From contig NZ_NBXA01000028.1 of NCBI RefSeq assembly GCF_003399625.1, positions 1 through 61,004 on the forward strand: a stretch of DNA of 61,004 bases. The letters are read 5' to 3'. This stretch comes from Subtercola boreus (lineage in GTDB: Bacteria; Actinomycetota; Actinomycetes; Actinomycetales; Microbacteriaceae). This document shows, in pieces, positions 30,707 to 39,092 of the stretch (the first letter of the stretch is position 1; each line of letters opens with the position of its first letter). The notes under the pieces are model-generated. The model saw only the letters and a list, made by a program, of their open reading frames with translations. It was not told the origin of the DNA and ran no database searches. Both the position numbers and the translations under genes were made by a program.

Positions 30707-32701
30707 ATGTCCTCCCCCACAGCATTCACAGCAGGGCGGCGGCGCACCCGCTACCGCGCTGCCGTGATCCTGACCGCCGCAGCCCTCGTGGGCTGCGTCT
30801 CGGTCGGCAGCGGCTTCGCTGCCCCCTCCGCTTCAGCGGCCGAGACCGCGAACCTCACCGGGGTCATCCTCGGAGTCGGTGCGAGCGAATCACAGCGCAT
30901 CGTGTCCTGGTACTCCTCGGCCGACACCAGCCAGCAGGTGCAGCTCGCGCCGACCTCGGCGATCGTCGCGGGCGCATTCCCGGCGGGCGCCCAGACGTTC
31001 GCAGCCATCGGCGCGGCGAACATCGCGACCAGCGGCGGCTACAACCGCCACGCCACCATCACAGGGCTCAGCGAGAACACGACGTACTCGTACCGGGTCG
31101 GTTCGGAAGGCAACTGGTCCGCGGCCTACAGCTTCAAGACGCAGAGCTTCGACGGCAACTACGACTTCCTGTTCCTCGGCGACCCGCAGATCGGTTCGTC
31201 GGGCAACGTGGCGAAGGATGGCGCGGGCTGGGCCGACACGCTCGCCGTCGCCACCGCCGCCAACCCGAACGCGGAACTGCTCGTCTCGGGCGGCGACCAG
31301 GTCGAGACCGCGAACACCGAGGCGCAGTGGGACTCGTTCCTCGCGCCCGACCAGCTGCGCCAGGTTCCCTACGCAGCGACGATCGGAAACCACGACGTCG
31401 GCGGCAAGGCCTACGAGCAGCACCTCTCCACCCCGAACACCGACCGGTCATCCGCCTACTACTCCAACGGCAACCCCGCGTCGAACACCTCGGGTGGCGA
31501 CTACTGGTACATCTACAAAGACGTTCTGTTCATCGACCTGAACAGCAACAGCTACTCGACCGCACAGGGCGGTGGCGGAAATGCCGCGCACGTCGGCTAC
31601 GTCACCGACGTGGTCACCCAGCACGGCGCAGAGGCGAAGTACACGGTTCTCGTCTACCACCACTCGATCTACTCCGCGGCCGACCACGCGAAGGACAGCG
31701 ACAACAAGGTGCGCCGCGTCGACTTCCCGACGACCTTCTCCAACCTCGGCGTCGACCTCGTTCTGCAGGGACACGACCACGTCTACACCCGCAGCTATGA
31801 GATCAAGAACGGCATCAAGGCGAACCCGGCGGAACAGCCCGGCGCGAACGATGTGTTCCCCGGCCCCGGCGGCGTCATCTATGTGACGGCGAACAGCTCC
31901 TCCGGCTCGAAGTACTACGACATCACGGCTCCCGACACCTCCGGCACCACGGGTGCCGGCAACGGCGCCGATCCGCTGAATCCGTCGAACTACTGGTACG
32001 ACTCCGTTGAGAACCAGGAGCACGTGCGCTCGTACGTCAAGGTGCAGGTGCAGTCCGACCAGCTCGTCGTGCAGAACGTGCGCTCCGGCACGTGCGCCGC
32101 GCCGAACGCTGCCGTCGAGCTCGGCAAGGTCGCGTGGTGTGGCCCGAACAGCGGCGCGACTGCCGCACAGCCCGTGGGTTCCGTCACCGACTCGGTCACG
32201 ATCCACGCGAACCACGGCAGCGGCGAGGACATCCAGGTGACGGTTCCCACCGCCGCCCCGGGTGAATTCGGCTGGACGATCGACGGCGGCAACCGCCTCG
32301 TCGACCTCGGCACCGCGACCGAGGTGAACGGCCAGTACTTCCAGGCCGCCGGCTCGATCAACCCGATCGTCGTCTCCGACACCCGTCACACGCAGTCGCC
32401 GTGGTCGATCTCCGCATCGGTCGGCGACTTCCGCGACGGCACCGCCACCTTCTCGGGCAAGAACCTCGGCTGGACGCCGAAGATCGTCACCGCCGGGGCG
32501 GGTGCGACCGCTGGAGTCGCCATCCAGTCCGGCTACAACGGTGGCGACGGCCTCTCGGTCTCCCGCGGCCTCGGCTCGGCGACCCAGGGCCACGCCCGCG
32601 GAACCGCCTCGCTCGGCGCCGACCTCGACCTGAAGATCCCGGGCTCCGTCGACAAGGGAAGCTACCGCGCGACCCTGACGCTGACCGCGCTCAGCAGCTA
32701 G
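30707..32701 (+). CDS. Secreted purple-acid-phosphatase-like protein with WxL-like C-terminus
   Basis: A 664-residue exported phosphoesterase. Signal peptide to about residue 46, an FN3-like N-terminal domain as in purple acid phosphatases, then the dimetal motifs FLGDPQIG, SGGDQVE, GNHDV, VYHHSIY and LQGHDHVYTRSY. Residues about 465-664 form a separate beta-rich domain with WSISASVGDF, a Gly/Ala-rich centre and the end SYRATLTLTALSS, which resembles WxL surface domains although the final Trp of the motif is replaced. It likely releases phosphate from extracellular esters while attached to the wall. The ATG is preceded by ACGGACGA. Confidence 0.82.
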   Translation: MSSPTAFTAGRRRTRYRAAVILTAAALVGCVSVGSGFAAPSASAAETANLTGVILGVGASESQRIVSWYSSADTSQQVQLAPTSAIVAGAFPAGAQTFAAIGAANIATSGGYNRHATITGLSENTTYSYRVGSEGNWSAAYSFKTQSFDGNYDFLFLGDPQIGSSGNVAKDGAGWADTLAVATAANPNAELLVSGGDQVETANTEAQWDSFLAPDQLRQVPYAATIGNHDVGGKAYEQHLSTPNTDRSSAYYSNGNPASNTSGGDYWYIYKDVLFIDLNSNSYSTAQGGGGNAAHVGYVTDVVTQHGAEAKYTVLVYHHSIYSAADHAKDSDNKVRRVDFPTTFSNLGVDLVLQGHDHVYTRSYEIKNGIKANPAEQPGANDVFPGPGGVIYVTANSSSGSKYYDITAPDTSGTTGAGNGADPLNPSNYWYDSVENQEHVRSYVKVQVQSDQLVVQNVRSGTCAAPNAAVELGKVAWCGPNSGATAAQPVGSVTDSVTIHANHGSGEDIQVTVPTAAPGEFGWTIDGGNRLVDLGTATEVNGQYFQAAGSINPIVVSDTRHTQSPWSISASVGDFRDGTATFSGKNLGWTPKIVTAGAGATAGVAIQSGYNGGDGLSVSRGLGSATQGHARGTASLGADLDLKIPGSVDKGSYRATLTLTALSS

Positions 32702-32720
32702 GCAGCAGCACCTGAACGGC

Positions 32721-32760
32721 CCCGGCGGGGTGTGCGCCTGATGGCTCGCACCCCGCCGGG
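32721..32760 (+). terminator. Strong GC hairpin after the phosphatase gene
   Basis: Stem CCCGGCGGGGTG.GCG paired with CGC.CACCCCGCCGGG-type arms around a ten-base loop. Only a weak CTCTT run follows, so it may act as a terminator or as an mRNA end stabiliser before the DUF916 gene. Confidence 0.6.
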
Positions 32761-32788
32761 CATTCGCTCTTAACCCCTCAAGGACATC

Positions 32789-33859
32789 ATGAACGTGCAC
32801 AGATCAGCCCGCTTCCCCCTCTCCACGGTGGCGTTCGCGGTGGCGGTCGCCATCCTCTCCCTCGTCGGTGTCATCGGGATGCCCGCCGGGGTCGCCCACG
32901 CCGAGGGGGATGATGTGACGTGGACGGTGCGCACGGCATCCAACCAGTTCGGCGCAGAGCGCACGGGCTACAACTACGCGATCACCCCGGGCGCCTCGGT
33001 CGCCGATGCCCTGGTGGTGGCGAACCACGGTGACACCGCCGTCGACCTCGAGGTGTACGCCGCCGATGGATACACCACCGAGAGCGGCCAGTTCGACCTC
33101 GTCGTGGCCGGAACGGAGTCCGTCGGCGTGGGCGCCTGGGTCGCGGGCGGCACCGACCACATCACGGTCGCGCCCGGCGAGACCACCGAGTTCCCCTTCA
33201 CCCTCGCGGTGCCCGCCAACGCGACTCCCGGCGACTACTCGGGAGGCATTGTCACCTCGCTGACGCAGCCCGGCGCCGAGAACGGCATCTCTGTCGACCG
33301 CCGGCTCGGCATCAAGATCACCCTCCGCGTGGGCGGCGACCTGGCACCAGCCCTCGCCGTGGAGAACATGCACGTCGACTGGAACGGCGGCCTCAACCCG
33401 TTCGCCGGCGGCGACGCGACGATCGGCTACACGCTGCACAACACCGGCAACGCGGTTCTCTCGGCCCAGCAGTCGGCCTCGGTGGCGGGACCGTTCGGCT
33501 GGTTCGGTGCGTCCGCCGGTGCGCTGGATGCTCCCCCGCAGCTGCTCCCCGGCGAGAGCTGGAACGTGTCGGTGCCGGTGCCGGGCGTCCCCGCATCGTT
33601 CTGGCTGGGCGCGTCGGCGAGCATCGTCCCTGTGGTGATCGACGCGTCAGGTTCGACGACCGACCTCGACCCGGTGACTGCATCGGCGTCGGGCTGGGCG
33701 GTGCCGTGGATGCTGCTGCTGATCATCCTCGTGCTCGCCGCGCTGATCGTGCTCGGGGTGCGCCTCCGACGCCGCCGTGCGGCTTCGCGCCTCGCCGCGG
33801 AAGACGCGCGCGTGCAGGCCGCGGTCGCCTCGGCGCTCGAGTCGTCGCGCACCGCCTGA
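32789..33859 (+). CDS. DUF916 WxL-interacting-protein-like membrane protein
   Basis: A 356-residue protein with signal peptide, a DUF916-type beta domain (residues about 42-155, with ITPGASVADALVVANHGDTA and the AVPANATPGDYSGGIVTSL strand), a second beta domain to about 290 (IGYTLHNTGNAVLS), one membrane helix (about 300-323) and a basic cytoplasmic tail. This order matches WxL-interacting proteins, which bind peptidoglycan and present WxL proteins. AAGGA precedes the ATG. Its place right after a WxL-like phosphatase gene supports a partnership. Confidence 0.78.
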   Translation: MNVHRSARFPLSTVAFAVAVAILSLVGVIGMPAGVAHAEGDDVTWTVRTASNQFGAERTGYNYAITPGASVADALVVANHGDTAVDLEVYAADGYTTESGQFDLVVAGTESVGVGAWVAGGTDHITVAPGETTEFPFTLAVPANATPGDYSGGIVTSLTQPGAENGISVDRRLGIKITLRVGGDLAPALAVENMHVDWNGGLNPFAGGDATIGYTLHNTGNAVLSAQQSASVAGPFGWFGASAGALDAPPQLLPGESWNVSVPVPGVPASFWLGASASIVPVVIDASGSTTDLDPVTASASGWAVPWMLLLIILVLAALIVLGVRLRRRRAASRLAAEDARVQAAVASALESSRTA

Positions 33860-33863
33860 GGCC

Positions 33864-33923
33864 ATCGAGTGGGCAGTTCGGTCCCGTGAATCGGATCGTG
33901 AGGGCCTGAACTGCCCACTCGAT
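33864..33923. repeat. Dispersed ~60-bp palindrome, copy 1
   Basis: Arms ATCGAGTGGGCAGTTCGG and the complementary CTGAACTGCCCACTCGAT, 60 bases end to end, starting four bases after the DUF916 stop codon. Same family as the elements at 40598, 40734 and 51891, with a half copy at 35395. The centre differs among copies while the arms are conserved. Confidence 0.85.
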
Positions 33924-33962
33924 CCGGAGGTGGGGGGCGGGAGGCGGGGAGGGGGCGGCGGG

Positions 33963-34472
33963 TCAGGCGCGGTCGGGCCCGGGGCGCTCGAAGGCGGCGA
34001 GCCAGCCGGCGAGCAGCGCCTCGAGGGCGGGGCGCTCGGCCGCCGGAACGAGGTCGACGAGCCGGCGCTCGTTCGCCATGTGCTCCGTGAACGCCTCGTC
34101 GATCACCGCACGCCCGCGGGCGGTGAGTGCCACCACGCGCCGCCGCCCGTCTCCCTCAGCCACACGGCGCACCACGAGGCCCGCGGCCACGAGCCGATCG
34201 ACACGTTTCGTCATCGCCCCGGTCGTCACCATCGTGTGTTCGGCGAGCTCACCCGGCGCCCGTTCGAAGGGCTCGCCCGCACGCCGCAGGGCCGCGAGCA
34301 CGTCGAACTCGCCCTCCCCCAGGCCGTGCCGCTCGTACACGACGGTCAGCTCGGCCGTGAGGTGCGCGGCGAGCCGGTGCAGCCGGCCGATCACCCCCTG
34401 CGGTGACACGTCGAGGTCGGGGCGCTCGCGCCGCCATTCCGCCTGGATGCCTGAAACCCGATCCCTGTGCAC
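33963..34472 (-). CDS. MarR family transcriptional regulator
   Basis: A 169-residue winged-helix regulator. The DNA-binding core reads EGEFDVLAALRRAGEPFERA, then TTGAMTKRVDRLVAAGLVVR and the wing with DGRRRVVALTARG. The start is a GTG; other nearby in-frame starts are possible. Divergent from the EamA transporter gene with a near-perfect palindrome in the 38-base gap, so it most likely represses both genes and responds to a compound exported by the transporter. Confidence 0.9.
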   Translation of the reverse strand: MHRDRVSGIQAEWRRERPDLDVSPQGVIGRLHRLAAHLTAELTVVYERHGLGEGEFDVLAALRRAGEPFERAPGELAEHTMVTTGAMTKRVDRLVAAGLVVRRVAEGDGRRRVVALTARGRAVIDEAFTEHMANERRLVDLVPAAERPALEALLAGWLAAFERPGPDRA

Positions 34473-34476
34473 ACTC

Positions 34477-34504
34477 GACTATAACTTCCGAGGAAGCTAT
34501 AGTC
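34477..34504. promoter_or_regulatory. Palindromic operator between marR-type and EamA genes
   Basis: Arms GACTATAACTTCC and GGAAGCTATAGTC around GA; 12 of 13 positions are complementary. It ends six bases before the EamA start codon and begins four bases from the regulator's start, overlapping any promoters there. Typical size and site for a MarR operator. Confidence 0.8.
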
Positions 34505-34510
34505 GCTTCC

Positions 34511-35485
34511 ATGGAAGATACCGGCCTTCGGATGACCTCCCGCCCCGTCGCCTGGCGGTGGTTGCTCATCACCGCCATCGCGCCGATCGCGTGGGGCTCG
34601 AACTACTATGTGACGCGCCAGTTCCTGCCGCTCGATCATCCGCTCTGGGGCGCCGTGCTTCGTGCCCTGCCCGCCGGAGTGCTGCTGCTCGCTCTGGCCC
34701 GATCCCGTCCGCACGGATCGTGGTGGTGGAAGTCTGTCGTACTCGGCACGCTCAACGTGGGCGCGTTCTTCGTGCTGGTCTACCTCGCGTCCAAGCTCCT
34801 TCCGTCGAGCATCGCGTCCACCATCATGGCGACGTCCGCGGCGGTGCTCATGCTGGTCGCGTGGCCGCTGCTGCGGGACCGGCCGACCCTCTTCCCGCTG
34901 CTCGGCGCCCTGGTCGGATTCATCGGGGTCGGCACGATGCTGCTCGGCGGCACCGCGTCCATCGAACCCGCCGGAGTGCTCGCGTCCCTCGCAGCGATGC
35001 TGCTGTCGTCATTCGGTTTCGTGCTCACGAAGAAATGGGCTGTCGCACAGAAGACCCTGGCGATCACTTCCTGGCAGTTGATCGCCGGCGGGCTGATGGT
35101 GCTGCCCTTCGCGCTTATCGTCGAGGGGGCTCCCCCCGCGATCGACGGCACCGCGGCCCTCGCCTTCGGCTACGTCACCGTGGTCGCCACGGCGCTCGCC
35201 TTCGTCGCGTGGTTCACGGGGCTCCGCCACCTGCCGGCCGGCACCGTCGGCCTGGTGGGGCTGCTCAACCCGGTCACCGGCGTGCTGCTCGGCACACTGC
35301 TGGCCGCCGAGCCCTTCGGCCCTCGCCAGGCGATCGGCACCGGGCTGGTCGTCGCCGGGGTGCTGCTCGGCCAGCGCCGGCGCCCGCTGAGGCCATCGAG
35401 TGGGCGGGGCGGGGGGCGGGTCAGCCCGCCGACACCGGCACGGCGAACGAGATCGTCACTCCGCCGACCGTCGCCGACCCCGTGA
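34511..35485 (+). CDS. EamA family drug/metabolite transporter
   Basis: A 324-residue protein with ten membrane segments in two EamA repeats (opening TAIAPIAWGSNYYVTRQFLP; second-half motif VALAFVAWF-like LAFVAWFTGLRHLPAGTVG). Probable exporter of a metabolite or drug. It is divergent from a MarR gene and shares its operator. The last ~35 residues are Arg/Pro/Ser-rich and run through a half copy of the dispersed palindrome into the 3' end of the convergent Tat-protein gene, so the natural C-terminus seems to have been replaced. Confidence 0.85.
   Translation: MEDTGLRMTSRPVAWRWLLITAIAPIAWGSNYYVTRQFLPLDHPLWGAVLRALPAGVLLLALARSRPHGSWWWKSVVLGTLNVGAFFVLVYLASKLLPSSIASTIMATSAAVLMLVAWPLLRDRPTLFPLLGALVGFIGVGTMLLGGTASIEPAGVLASLAAMLLSSFGFVLTKKWAVAQKTLAITSWQLIAGGLMVLPFALIVEGAPPAIDGTAALAFGYVTVVATALAFVAWFTGLRHLPAGTVGLVGLLNPVTGVLLGTLLAAEPFGPRQAIGTGLVVAGVLLGQRRRPLRPSSGRGGGRVSPPTPARRTRSSLRRPSPTP
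35395..35405. repeat. Half copy of the dispersed palindrome
   Basis: ATCGAGTGGGC preceded by TGAGGCC, identical over 18 bases to the left edge of copy 1, but with no right arm. It lies inside the EamA coding frame near its 3' end. Suggests a partial deletion or abortive copy. Confidence 0.6.
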
Positions 35486-35873
35486 CGGTGCCGTACGCGG
35501 CGACGATCACCAGCGGGAAGGCGTAGCCGTCGGTGATCGTGTACGACGCCAGCGTGGGGCTCGAGTAGCCTTCGCCATCCGGATCGAACGACACCACGCT
35601 GGTGTCATTCAGGGTGACCGTCAGCACTCCGCTCGCCAAGGGTGCGCCGTTCTCGGAGACCGTGAAGACCAGCGGGACCGAGTCACCGATACCGGCCTCG
35701 ATCGGGTCAGGCGGAGTGATCGTCGCTGCAGCGCCCGACGCGGCCAACGCTGGCACGCCGACGGCGAGAGCGATGACCGGCATGCTCCAGACCGCCGTGC
35801 GCATCACCGCGCGACGGCTGGGCGACCATCCGTTCGCGAGGTCATCAGGGTCGGTCGACGGCTCGTTGTGCAT
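35421..35873 (-). CDS. Putative Tat-exported small protein
   Basis: A 150-residue protein with a twin-arginine-like signal SRRAVMRTAVWSMPVIALAV and an Ala-x-Ala-type cleavage region near residue 45. The mature part is an Ig-like beta domain (VPLVFTVSENGAPLASGVLT, ending TISFAVPVSAG). Function unknown. AGAAGAGAG precedes the ATG. Located between the EamA gene (convergent) and the upstream lamin-tail-domain gene, which has the same direction and ends in similar Ig-like repeats, suggesting joint surface roles. Confidence 0.68.
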   Translation of the reverse strand: MHNEPSTDPDDLANGWSPSRRAVMRTAVWSMPVIALAVGVPALAASGAAATITPPDPIEAGIGDSVPLVFTVSENGAPLASGVLTVTLNDTSVVSFDPDGEGYSSPTLASYTITDGYAFPLVIVAAYGTVTGSATVGGVTISFAVPVSAG

Positions 35874-35936
35874 GATTTCTCTCTTCTGGTGTGTCGGGTG
35901 CTCCGATGGCGAGACGGTGCCGCCGCGGTGACGACG

Positions 35937-38657
35937 TCAGTTCGCCGAGGCGGCCGCGTACGGCACAGCGAGGCTGCGCTGGCCGGCATCACCCGTTAGC
36001 ACGACGGTGGCCGACCCGGCCGCCACCGCTGCCACGTATGTCTTGAAGGTCTGCGTGACAGTGGCGCCGGGCGCGACGGCCGTGAAGGTCTTCGTTCCGT
36101 AGGTCGACTTCAGCAGCACTGTGACCGGTACCGTCGAGGTGTTCGTCGCCGTCACCGTGAGCGAGACCCTGCCCGCCACGACAGCCGTCGACGCCGCCAC
36201 CGTTGCCGTGAGGGCGGCGGCCGGTGCAGCGACGGTGATCGTCGGCAGCGCGATCGTCGTCGACCCCGAGCGCGCGGCCGTCAGCACGACCGAGCCGGGA
36301 GCTGTTCCGACGACGACCGGCGCCAGGGCGATTCCGGCCGAGTTCGTGACGACACTGGTCGAGGTCGCCCCGCCCACGAACGTGCCCGGGCCGGTGATCC
36401 GGAAGGCGATCTTGAGACCGACCACCGGATTGAGGTTCGCATCGACCAGCCGCGCGCCGAGGCCAGAGACGGTGCCGCTCGGCTCGATGGTGCGAGCGAC
36501 GCCCTGCGGTTGCAGGGTGAGGATGCCCGCGGGGGCGGTCGCGGAGGCCGAGAGCGTCTGCACCGAGCTGACGACCCCCGCGACATCCGTTGCCCGGTAG
36601 CGCACGGCGTGGGCACTGCCGTCGAGCACCACCGGAGCGCTGTAGAGGGACCACGCGGTGGCTGTGTCGAGCTGGTACTCGATGGTGGCGACGCCCGATC
36701 CGGAGTCCGTCGCCGACAGCGTGAGCGTGCGACCCGCAAGCGCCGCCGAGACCACCGGTGGCGTCGTGTCGGGGATGACGGTGCAGTTCACCGTGCCGCT
36801 TCGGAGCGCGGAGCCCTGGTCGTTCGTGTCGTCCGACCAGAAGACCGGCTTCTGTCCGGCCACGCACTCGGCCTGCGGTGCGAGCGCGAAACCCTCGTTG
36901 TTGTAGTTCGGCATGCCGGTCGGTCGGTCATAGACGTGGGTCACCGCGAAGTGACCCTTGTTCGTGCCCGACTGTGCGATCTCGAGGATCGCCGACTGCC
37001 CGTTGCAGGTGTCGTCGCAGACTGCCCAGAAGCGGCTCGACTCCTGTTCGAACTCGAGATCCATCACGCCCGTGAAGCCGCTGGCGATCGTGGCGACGCG
37101 GGTGTACCCGCCGGTCACCTGGTTGAGGGCGTAGGCGTAGACCGCACCGTTCGCTTCGAGCCCGACGAAGAAGAGCCCGTTGCCGTGATCGGCATAGGTC
37201 GCGGGGTTGTAGGCGGCTCCGGTCTTCTCGTCGACGAAGCCCTTCGAGGTGAGGAAGGAGTCGGAGATCCACGAGATGGCCTCGAGACCGCTGTTGGGCG
37301 CCACGGCCGGCAGGTCGGCGGTGAGATTCCACTCCATAGTGGCGTTCAGGCTGGTTGCGCCGCTGGTCGCTGCGCCTGTCGCGTCGAACTTCAGCACCGA
37401 GGGGCGGCTGACCGAGCTGACGCTGTTGTTGCGCTCGGTCGACACGAAGGCGCCGCCCGAGGGGCCCGCGCCGGTGAAGGTCACACCCTCGGCATCCGGA
37501 TCGCCCGTACCGTCGGCGTAGTGCAGCGACTTGCCAGCCGCGAAGGCTCCCGTGCCGGAGGTGTCGGAGACCCACGCGCTGCCGTTGTACTTCAGCTTGT
37601 AGAGCGTGCTCGGACCGTTCTTCACGGCCCACAGGGTTCCGCGGGCGCTGGTGCCCGACGGGTCGTAGGCGAGGCCGCTCAGGTTGCCGCCGATTGCGCC
37701 GTTCTGGTCTGCGGTGGCGATGGATGCCGCACCCGGCCACGCTTCGGCCGTGGGGCCGGTCGGCGTGGTGGGGGTGGTCGGCGTGGCCGGGCCGCAGTCG
37801 TTGGCCGCGCCCTTGGTCGACGTCGTGGTCGCCTGGAACGCACCGGTGCCGTCGGGGCAGCGTCCGTAGGTCGTGCTGGCGTGAGCCGTCCAGGTGTAGG
37901 AGTCGATGAGTGTCGTGCCGTTCGGCGCGAAGAACCGGGCCGAGTCGGATGCGCCCAAACCGTACGCGGTCTCCACGTCGAGCGCGAGGTACCCCTTCGC
38001 GGCGATGCTCGTGCCCGAGGGGATGGTGAAGACGTGCGTGTCGTCGTTGTCCTTGATGATGTAGCCCGCGACATCCAGAGCCACCGCCGAGGTGTTCACG
38101 AGCTCGGCCCAGTCGCCCGGCGTGCCGCCGCTGGACTCGACCTCGTTGATCTTCACGGAGGTGGCCACAGTCGGGGCAGGCGGCGTGCAGCTGTTCGCGG
38201 CACCCTTCGTCGAGGCGAGGGTCGTGGTGAAGGTGCCGGTGCCGTCGGGGCAGCGGCCGTACGTCGGGTTTGCGTGCGACGTCCAGGTGTACGAGTCGAC
38301 GAGGGTCGTGCCGTCGGGCGCGAAGAGCCGGGCGGAGTCGGATGCGCCCAGGCCGAAGGCGGTCTCCACATCGAGCGCGAGGAATCCGTTCGCCGCAATT
38401 GTGGTGTTCGCGGCGATCGTGAACACGTGCGTGTCGTCGTTGTCCTTCACGATGTAGCCCGACAGGTCCACGGGGGTCGCGGCGGTGTTCGCAAGCTCCA
38501 CCCAGTCGCCCGGCGTGCCGCCGCTGGACTCGACCTCGTTGATCTTCACGCTGCTCGAGACGGGGGCAGCGGTCGCGGTCTGGAGTCCGACGAACGGCGA
38601 CGCCAGAACGGCAGCGGCAAGAACGATCCCGACAGGGAAACGCCAACGGGCAGGCAC
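35937..38657 (-). CDS. Large secreted lamin-tail-domain protein with phytase-like region
   Basis: A 906-residue exported protein. Signal peptide WRFPVGIVLAAAVLAS up to ATAAP. Two adjacent, nearly identical lamin tail domains follow (each with VKINEVESSGGTPGDW, YI.KDNDDTHVFTI, FLALDVETA or YLALDVETA, TYGRCPDGTG). A Thr/Pro linker leads to a beta-propeller-like region similar to esterase-like/phytase domains (GLEAISWISDSF, NNEGFALAPQ), then Ig-like repeats. Likely a wall or extracellular enzyme. The GTG start is a choice between two close GTG codons; the ATG further upstream seems too long. Confidence 0.78.
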   Translation of the reverse strand: MPARWRFPVGIVLAAAVLASPFVGLQTATAAPVSSSVKINEVESSGGTPGDWVELANTAATPVDLSGYIVKDNDDTHVFTIAANTTIAANGFLALDVETAFGLGASDSARLFAPDGTTLVDSYTWTSHANPTYGRCPDGTGTFTTTLASTKGAANSCTPPAPTVATSVKINEVESSGGTPGDWAELVNTSAVALDVAGYIIKDNDDTHVFTIPSGTSIAAKGYLALDVETAYGLGASDSARFFAPNGTTLIDSYTWTAHASTTYGRCPDGTGAFQATTTSTKGAANDCGPATPTTPTTPTGPTAEAWPGAASIATADQNGAIGGNLSGLAYDPSGTSARGTLWAVKNGPSTLYKLKYNGSAWVSDTSGTGAFAAGKSLHYADGTGDPDAEGVTFTGAGPSGGAFVSTERNNSVSSVSRPSVLKFDATGAATSGATSLNATMEWNLTADLPAVAPNSGLEAISWISDSFLTSKGFVDEKTGAAYNPATYADHGNGLFFVGLEANGAVYAYALNQVTGGYTRVATIASGFTGVMDLEFEQESSRFWAVCDDTCNGQSAILEIAQSGTNKGHFAVTHVYDRPTGMPNYNNEGFALAPQAECVAGQKPVFWSDDTNDQGSALRSGTVNCTVIPDTTPPVVSAALAGRTLTLSATDSGSGVATIEYQLDTATAWSLYSAPVVLDGSAHAVRYRATDVAGVVSSVQTLSASATAPAGILTLQPQGVARTIEPSGTVSGLGARLVDANLNPVVGLKIAFRITGPGTFVGGATSTSVVTNSAGIALAPVVVGTAPGSVVLTAARSGSTTIALPTITVAAPAAALTATVAASTAVVAGRVSLTVTATNTSTVPVTVLLKSTYGTKTFTAVAPGATVTQTFKTYVAAVAAGSATVVLTGDAGQRSLAVPYAAASAN

Positions 38658-38823
38658 GATGCTTCTCACTTCCTCGGGAGGCGCGCGGTCGCTCTCCCCA
38701 CGCAGAGCATCCCGGTTCCGGGCATCCGGCACCTTGACGCCCGGTGAACGGCCGGTGCCGCACGCCTGAGGCGGCGTGCCGATTCCTCAGCCATCAAAGG
38801 AAAGCTTCACCAGCCAACGCTTT

Positions 38824-38834
38824 TCGTAATACGA
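38824..38834. promoter_or_regulatory. Small palindrome at the toxin-antitoxin promoter
   Basis: TCGTAATACGA is a perfect palindrome around A, seven bases before the first gene and overlapping AT-rich sequence that could serve as a -10 element. Position fits an autoregulatory operator for the ribbon-helix-helix antitoxin. Confidence 0.45.
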
Positions 38835-38841
38835 TAATCAG

Positions 38842-39081
38842 GTGAAGGTGCACCACTCAGCATTGAAACACGGAATTGAGCCGGCGGACTCGATCGCAGC
38901 CGCAACCGGCGGTCTCTTCTCCATCGACCTTGAAGAAGGCAATCCGAGTAGGCAACTCCGGCTGGGGTTCGACACCACCGGGCAGCTGCTTGAGCTGGTT
39001 GTCCTCACATTCGACAACCAACGCGAACTCATCATCCACTCGATGAAAGCGCGCAAGGCCTATTACGATTTACTGGACTGA
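38842..39081 (+). CDS. BrnT-like putative toxin
   Basis: A 79-residue protein. The early KHGI motif, central strand pair QLRLGFDTTGQLLELVVLTF and the terminal helix SMKARKAYYDLL resemble small RelE-fold BrnT-type RNase toxins, but the match is partial: the usual RIISAR motif reads ELIIHSMKAR. GTG start, possibly leaderless. It is followed after a few bases by a ribbon-helix-helix gene, the toxin-first order of brnTA pairs. GC is lower than in the flanks. Confidence 0.62.
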   Translation: MKVHHSALKHGIEPADSIAAATGGLFSIDLEEGNPSRQLRLGFDTTGQLLELVVLTFDNQRELIIHSMKARKAYYDLLD

Positions 39082-39092
39082 AGGTGAGGAAC

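Noticed and set aside
36510-38747. 745-codon plus-strand frame opposite the lamin-tail protein gene
   Set aside because: Composition is typical of antisense to Ala/Thr/Val-rich coding DNA; no motif or start signal.
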